Part shown: in pieces, positions 7,424-10,253 of the stretch
How the letters are laid out: every line of letters begins with the position of its first letter
How positions within the stretch are numbered: the first letter of the stretch is position 1
DNA from: Chryseosolibacter sp039917935
Lineage (GTDB): Bacteria; Bacteroidota; Bacteroidia; Cytophagales; Cyclobacteriaceae
Direction: 5' to 3'
Assembly (NCBI GenBank): GCA_039917935.1
Contig: JBDSIM010000188.1
Coordinates: 1-10,253, forward strand
Length of the DNA stretch: 10,253 nt
The notes under the pieces: generated by a model
Told to the model about the DNA's origin: nothing
The model's database searches: none
What the model saw: only the letters and a program-made list of their open reading frames with translations
Position numbers and translations under genes: made by a program

Positions 7424-8299
7424 TCATTCTACCCTTCCGTGGTTTTTAAAAGTTTTAGGCGACGTGCCTATTATTTGTTTAAAAACTTTTGAAAAATGAT
7501 ACTGATCAAAGAAGCCTAAGTTATAGGCAACGGATTTAATGGTCTGATTTTTATTTTGTAACATCTGGCAGGCGCGTTGTATTTTCATGGATGTGTACAA
7601 ATTTAAGGGTGATTGCATAGTCTTCTTTTTGAACAAGGCGCAATAATGTGACACAGACAATCCAGCGACTTTGGCCAGTTCACCCAGGGTAATAGTGCCA
7701 TGAATATTTTCACGCATAAATTCGATGCTTTGTATGACACCATCTTTTGTCGCGTGTTTTTTTGCCGATAATACCGTGAGCCTGAAAGAGCATAGAAAAC
7801 TATAAAAGCGACTGTTTGCATAAACGAGGTTTTCCATATTTTCCAACAACTCAAGGTGATGCAAAATGTCATTGAATTGGGCAACACGGCCCACCAGTGG
7901 TTTTGCCTTACGGGGCGCTACCGTATTTCTCCCCATTAAATGAAGCATTATATTAGCCGCCTCGATCCCGGAAAAATAAGCCCAGTAAATGCTCCATGGA
8001 TTCTCGCTGGATGATCCGAAGCGCACGGCGAGCTCGTGGGATAAAACAAAAAAATCATTTTCGCCAACCTGAAAGGTTTGATCCCTTACAGAGTACCAGC
8101 CTTGTCCCTTGGCTACATATACCAAAAGATAATGATTACCAGCGGTATGTTTTTTAAAAGGTCTGAACGAAGTGTCGGCTTCAAATCCTATTTCGGTGAC
8201 AAATAAATTTTTACATAATGGATGTTGGTTGATTCTTTTTTGAACACTCGGCGGAATTACACAATATCGGTGCAGCGTCAATTTCTTGTGTTCTTCCAT
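7424..8299 (-). CDS. AraC-family transcriptional regulator
   Basis: This is a 291-residue one-component regulator. The N-terminal sugar-binding cupin-like domain spans about residues 40-115 and contains HYLLVYVAKGQGWYS and the typical NPWSIYWAYFSG segment (100-111). A helical linker follows. The C-terminal AraC DNA-binding domain (about 188-287) has a first helix-turn-helix at 205-226 (LGELAKVAGLSVSHYCALFKK) and a second at 253-276 (TIKSVAYNLGFFDQYHFSKV), followed by the conserved GTSPKTFK. It is divergent from the N-acetylneuraminate lyase gene (139 bases apart) and lies upstream of the permease operon on the same strand. It is therefore the natural candidate regulator of both, responding to the imported sugar. 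A promoter and repeated CAATC sites lie directly upstream, suggesting autoregulation. Confidence 0.92.
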   Translation of the reverse strand: MEEHKKLTLHRYCVIPPSVQKRINQHPLCKNLFVTEIGFEADTSFRPFKKHTAGNHYLLVYVAKGQGWYSVRDQTFQVGENDFFVLSHELAVRFGSSSENPWSIYWAYFSGIEAANIMLHLMGRNTVAPRKAKPLVGRVAQFNDILHHLELLENMENLVYANSRFYSFLCSFRLTVLSAKKHATKDGVIQSIEFMRENIHGTITLGELAKVAGLSVSHYCALFKKKTMQSPLNLYTSMKIQRACQMLQNKNQTIKSVAYNLGFFDQYHFSKVFKQIIGTSPKTFKNHGRVE

Positions 8300-8308
8300 A
8301 TCAAAAGG

Positions 8309-8395
8309 GTCAATCCAATAGCAAAGTAAAACAAAACGTTAAAAGACCAATCATAATTTTATACATCTTTTTAATAAGCGGCTACATTGATTGAC
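8309..8395. promoter_or_regulatory. Putative operator sites (three CAATC motifs) between araC-type gene and lyase
   Basis: Three related sequences lie in the divergent intergenic region: GTCAATCCAAT at 8309-8319, GACCAATCAT at 8345-8354, and the inverted ATTGATTGAC at 8386-8395 (reverse complement GTCAATCAAT). The outer two form an inverted pair with one base difference. The first covers the predicted transcription start of the regulator and the second overlaps its -33 element, as expected for autorepression. The third is 43 bases before the lyase ATG, a fair place for activation. No search for other copies was possible. Confidence 0.35.
8322..8350 (-). promoter_or_regulatory. Putative Bacteroidota-type promoter for the AraC-family regulator
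   Basis: Read on the minus strand, TTG (8350-8348) is followed after 18 bases by TTACTTTG (8329-8322). The latter matches the -7 consensus TAnnTTTG at all fixed positions but one. Transcription would start near 8315, about 16 bases before the regulator ATG at 8299. AT-richness makes chance matches likely, so this is moderate evidence only. Confidence 0.35.
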
Positions 8396-8438
8396 ACACC
8401 AGGGTTGGGCAACTTGAAGAATTAATCCCGCATCCTTT

Positions 8439-9386
8439 ATGTCTGTCTACAATGTACAAATCCTACCCGCCGTATTTACCCCAATGTTTGATGATGGCTC
8501 AATAAACTATTCCCGCATTGAGGATATTTTCAAGCGCTGTGTCCAGTCCAAACTTAACGGTATTTTTCTTAATGGGACTACCGGCGAGTGTATGTCCCTG
8601 AACGTTGCCGAAAGGCAGAAACTGGTTGAGTTATGGATGGCTTGTCGGAAAAAAAATAATCACCCCGACTTTAAGATTGTTGTACACATTGGCAGTGCGA
8701 ATTTGTATGAGGCCGCCCAGATGGCAGAGCATGCGCAGGTTGAGGGGGCTGATGGGATTGCCATGGTTCCAACTTTTTATTTCAGGCCAAAGACCCTTGA
8801 GGATTTGATTGACCAATGCAAATTCGTGGCCGGAGCTGCACCTCAGGTTCCCTTCTACTATTACAATATCCCCTCGTTAACAGGGGTAAATTTCCCTTTG
8901 ATATCTTTTCTGGAAAAGGCGGTTAAACAAATCCCAAGTTTTGCAGGCTTGAAAAACAGTTTTAACGACCTGGTGGACTATCAACAATGTCTTCATTTTT
9001 CAAAAGATGATTATGACATGTATTGGGGAACGGATGAAGTATTTATGATGGTCTACGCCGCAGGCAATCGTCATTATGTTGGTAGTACCTATAATTATAT
9101 GAGTGGGATTTATTTCAAGATGCTCGATGCTTTCCATGCGGCCAATTTTGAAAAATTAATAACGCTGGAAGGAGAGGCAAATGCCATCTATACGATACTA
9201 AATGATTATAACGCTCTCATAGCCGGGAAGGAGGTCATGCGCCATATTGGAATAGACTGCGGACCAGTAAGAAAACCTTTGAAAAACCTGAATGCAAAAG
9301 ATAACACTTCTTTACTGTCGCGATTGCAAAATACTTCATTTTTCGATTTTGCTCTGGCAAAAACATCGCTGAAGAATGCGAGATAA
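8439..9386 (+). CDS. nanA: N-acetylneuraminate lyase-like aldolase (DapA/NanA superfamily)
   Basis: This 315-residue cytoplasmic class I aldolase is expected to cleave N-acetylneuraminate to pyruvate and N-acetylmannosamine. The (beta/alpha)8 barrel motifs appear in order: AVFTPM (11-16), GTTGE (46-50, pyruvate binding), YYYNIPSLTGV (140-150, catalytic Tyr142), GLK (170-172, Schiff-base Lys172), WGTDEV (196-201, Asp199-Glu200) and GSTYN (215-219, Ser216). The last two correspond to Asp191, Glu192 and Ser208 of E. coli NanA. They distinguish sialate lyases from dihydrodipicolinate synthases, which lack this pair. The C-terminus has the usual RKPL segment. One difference is Thr47 where E. coli NanA has Ser. 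The gene is divergent from an AraC-type regulator. Related lyases for other 2-keto sugar acids cannot be excluded. Confidence 0.82.
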   Translation: MSVYNVQILPAVFTPMFDDGSINYSRIEDIFKRCVQSKLNGIFLNGTTGECMSLNVAERQKLVELWMACRKKNNHPDFKIVVHIGSANLYEAAQMAEHAQVEGADGIAMVPTFYFRPKTLEDLIDQCKFVAGAAPQVPFYYYNIPSLTGVNFPLISFLEKAVKQIPSFAGLKNSFNDLVDYQQCLHFSKDDYDMYWGTDEVFMMVYAAGNRHYVGSTYNYMSGIYFKMLDAFHAANFEKLITLEGEANAIYTILNDYNALIAGKEVMRHIGIDCGPVRKPLKNLNAKDNTSLLSRLQNTSFFDFALAKTSLKNAR

Positions 9387-9523
9387 ATCGAAAAAAATAA
9401 GGGTAGCGTAAATCGTTAAGAATATAATACATCAAAAGTTGGAAACCCATTATGAAGAAGCTGGAAAATTAAGGACTGCAACAGTCTGCCAATCAGGAAC
9501 GATAACCCATTAACCCAATTAAT
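9387..9523 (+). promoter_or_regulatory. Intergenic region between lyase and XylR-like gene, with small hairpin
   Basis: These 137 AT-rich bases show no ORF. A perfect 5-bp inverted repeat GACTG-CAA-CAGTC lies at 9474-9486, extendable by a G-T pair. It has no T-tract, so it could be a regulator half-site pair rather than a terminator. No convincing -33/-7 promoter was found, although the spacing suggests the next gene has its own. Confidence 0.3.
9503..9518 (+). repeat. Tandem 8-base direct repeat at the XylR-like gene start
   Basis: TAACCCAT (9503-9510) is followed immediately by TAACCCAA (9511-9518), ending 5 bases before the ATG at 9524. It occupies the ribosome-binding position and contains no purine-rich Shine-Dalgarno site. 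It might be a regulatory or translational element, or chance. Confidence 0.4.
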
Positions 9524-10253
9524 ATGTTCAAAATAATTCTATTGAGTGACTTTGCCGAAGAATACGGAAAGAACCTGCTTCGGGGGATCGCGCGATATTC
9601 CAAGGACCACGGTCCCTGGACTTTTTGCCGAATGCCTGCGCATTATAGAGAAACGATCGGAATGGATGGTATTTTATCGTGGGCGAAAGAATGGAAGGCC
9701 GATGGATTAATTGGTCAGTTCTATAACAATGAAGAGGTATTAAAATTTAAACGAGCGAAGATTCCGGTGATCGCCCAGGATTTTAAAGAAAGGTTTGAAG
9801 ATATACCCAACATCACCGGAGCCTACCGGGAAACAGGACGCCTCGCGGCGGAATACTTCCTGAAAAAAGGATTTAAAAACTTTGCTTTCTATGGCTTCAA
9901 AAATATTGTTTGGTCGCGTGAGCGCGCCGAAGGTTTTACTGAAAGGGTAAAGGAAGCCGGATATGATGTATACCATTACGAAAGAACGGACTCGCGTGCC
10001 ATTGACTTATGGCACTACAAGCCTTCACCCCTAAGCCGATGGTTAAAATCGCTTCCAAAACCAATTGCCTTAATGGCTTGTGATGATAATCTTGGAAACC
10101 ATATAACTGAAGCGAGCCGCCAGATCAAAATAAAAATCCCGGACGATATCTCTGTGTTAGGGGTTGATAATGATGAAATGCTTTGTGAGCTATCAGATCC
10201 GCCTTTATCCAGTATCGGGTTGGATACTGAAAAGAAAGGATATGAGGCTGCCC
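9524..10253 (+). CDS. XylR-like transcriptional regulator, sensor domain (3'-truncated by window edge)
   Basis: The frame is open from ATG 9524 to the edge (243 codons). It lacks an N-terminal LacI helix-turn-helix and begins directly with a periplasmic-binding-protein fold: MFKIILLSDFAEEYGKNLLR. LacI/PBP-type features follow: GLIGQF near residue 66, GRLAAEYFLKKGFKNFAFYG (about 105-124), RAEGF (about 132-136), IALMACDDNLGNH (about 180-192) and IPDDISVLGVDNDEMLCELS (about 205-224), then PPLSSIGLD. This arrangement, a LacI-like sensor starting at residue 1, is that of E. coli XylR. That protein carries an AraC-type DNA-binding domain at the C-terminus, expected here beyond the window. Such proteins activate sugar catabolic operons, usually lying adjacent. 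Its target may be downstream, or the lyase locus may have a second regulator. The ligand is unknown. Confidence 0.85.
   Translation, partial: MFKIILLSDFAEEYGKNLLRGIARYSKDHGPWTFCRMPAHYRETIGMDGILSWAKEWKADGLIGQFYNNEEVLKFKRAKIPVIAQDFKERFEDIPNITGAYRETGRLAAEYFLKKGFKNFAFYGFKNIVWSRERAEGFTERVKEAGYDVYHYERTDSRAIDLWHYKPSPLSRWLKSLPKPIALMACDDNLGNHITEASRQIKIKIPDDISVLGVDNDEMLCELSDPPLSSIGLDTEKKGYEAA

Noticed and set aside
7603..7887. Minus-strand open frame of 94 codons
   Set aside because: It lies in another frame within the AraC regulator gene, which has clear domain motifs in its own frame.
8439..9386. Dihydrodipicolinate synthase (DapA) as the identity of the aldolase
   Set aside because: The TDE and GSTYN motifs match the Asp191/Glu192/Ser208 set of sialate lyases, and the gene sits with sugar transport and regulation rather than lysine biosynthesis.
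1..10253. CRISPR array, insertion sequence, phage or defence system
   Set aside because: No regularly spaced repeats, transposase, integrase or defence-type domains were seen on either strand.

Overview
The window looks like a chromosomal segment from a member of the Bacteroidota, perhaps Chitinophagaceae or Cytophagales. The reasons are moderate-to-low GC, mostly absent Shine-Dalgarno sites, a -33/-7 type promoter (TTG, 18 nt, TTACTTTG), an FHS-type sugar permease, a XylR-like hybrid regulator and a PHP-type histidinol phosphatase. No rRNA, tRNA, insertion sequence, CRISPR array or prophage gene was seen.

Left part (1-2956): the C-terminal part of a PHP-family histidinol phosphatase enters from the left edge (+). 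A 300-base stretch without a convincing gene follows, then a secreted Gfo/Idh/MocA-type oxidoreductase (+). Converging on it, with 9 bases between the stops, is a small RelA/SpoT-like HD-domain hydrolase (-). Just upstream of the hydrolase, and apparently co-transcribed with it, is a ~65-residue two-helix membrane protein gene. It is readable only if a one-base frameshift in a short homopolymer is corrected.

Middle and right part (3004-9386): a carbohydrate locus. Three minus-strand genes run MFS (FHS/FucP-like) permease, then SSS-family sodium/solute symporter, then a periplasmic lipoprotein beta-propeller resembling YidR/DUF3748. A weak hairpin terminator follows. Upstream, also on the minus strand, is an AraC-family regulator. 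It is divergent from a plus-strand gene with the active-site residues of N-acetylneuraminate lyase (Lys172 Schiff base, Asp199-Glu200, Ser216). The 139-base divergent region carries a plausible promoter for the regulator and three CAATC-containing sites, so the AraC protein probably controls itself and the lyase.

Right edge (9524-10253): the N-terminal sensor part of a XylR-like regulator (LacI-type sugar-binding domain, expected to carry AraC DNA-binding helices beyond the edge). It probably controls the next sugar locus.

Inferred joint role: uptake of a sialic acid or related 2-keto sugar acid by one or both permeases, periplasmic handling by the propeller lipoprotein, and cytoplasmic aldol cleavage to pyruvate plus an amino sugar such as ManNAc. 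Epimerase, kinase, deacetylase, sialidase and SusCD genes are not in the window, so the substrate is unproven.
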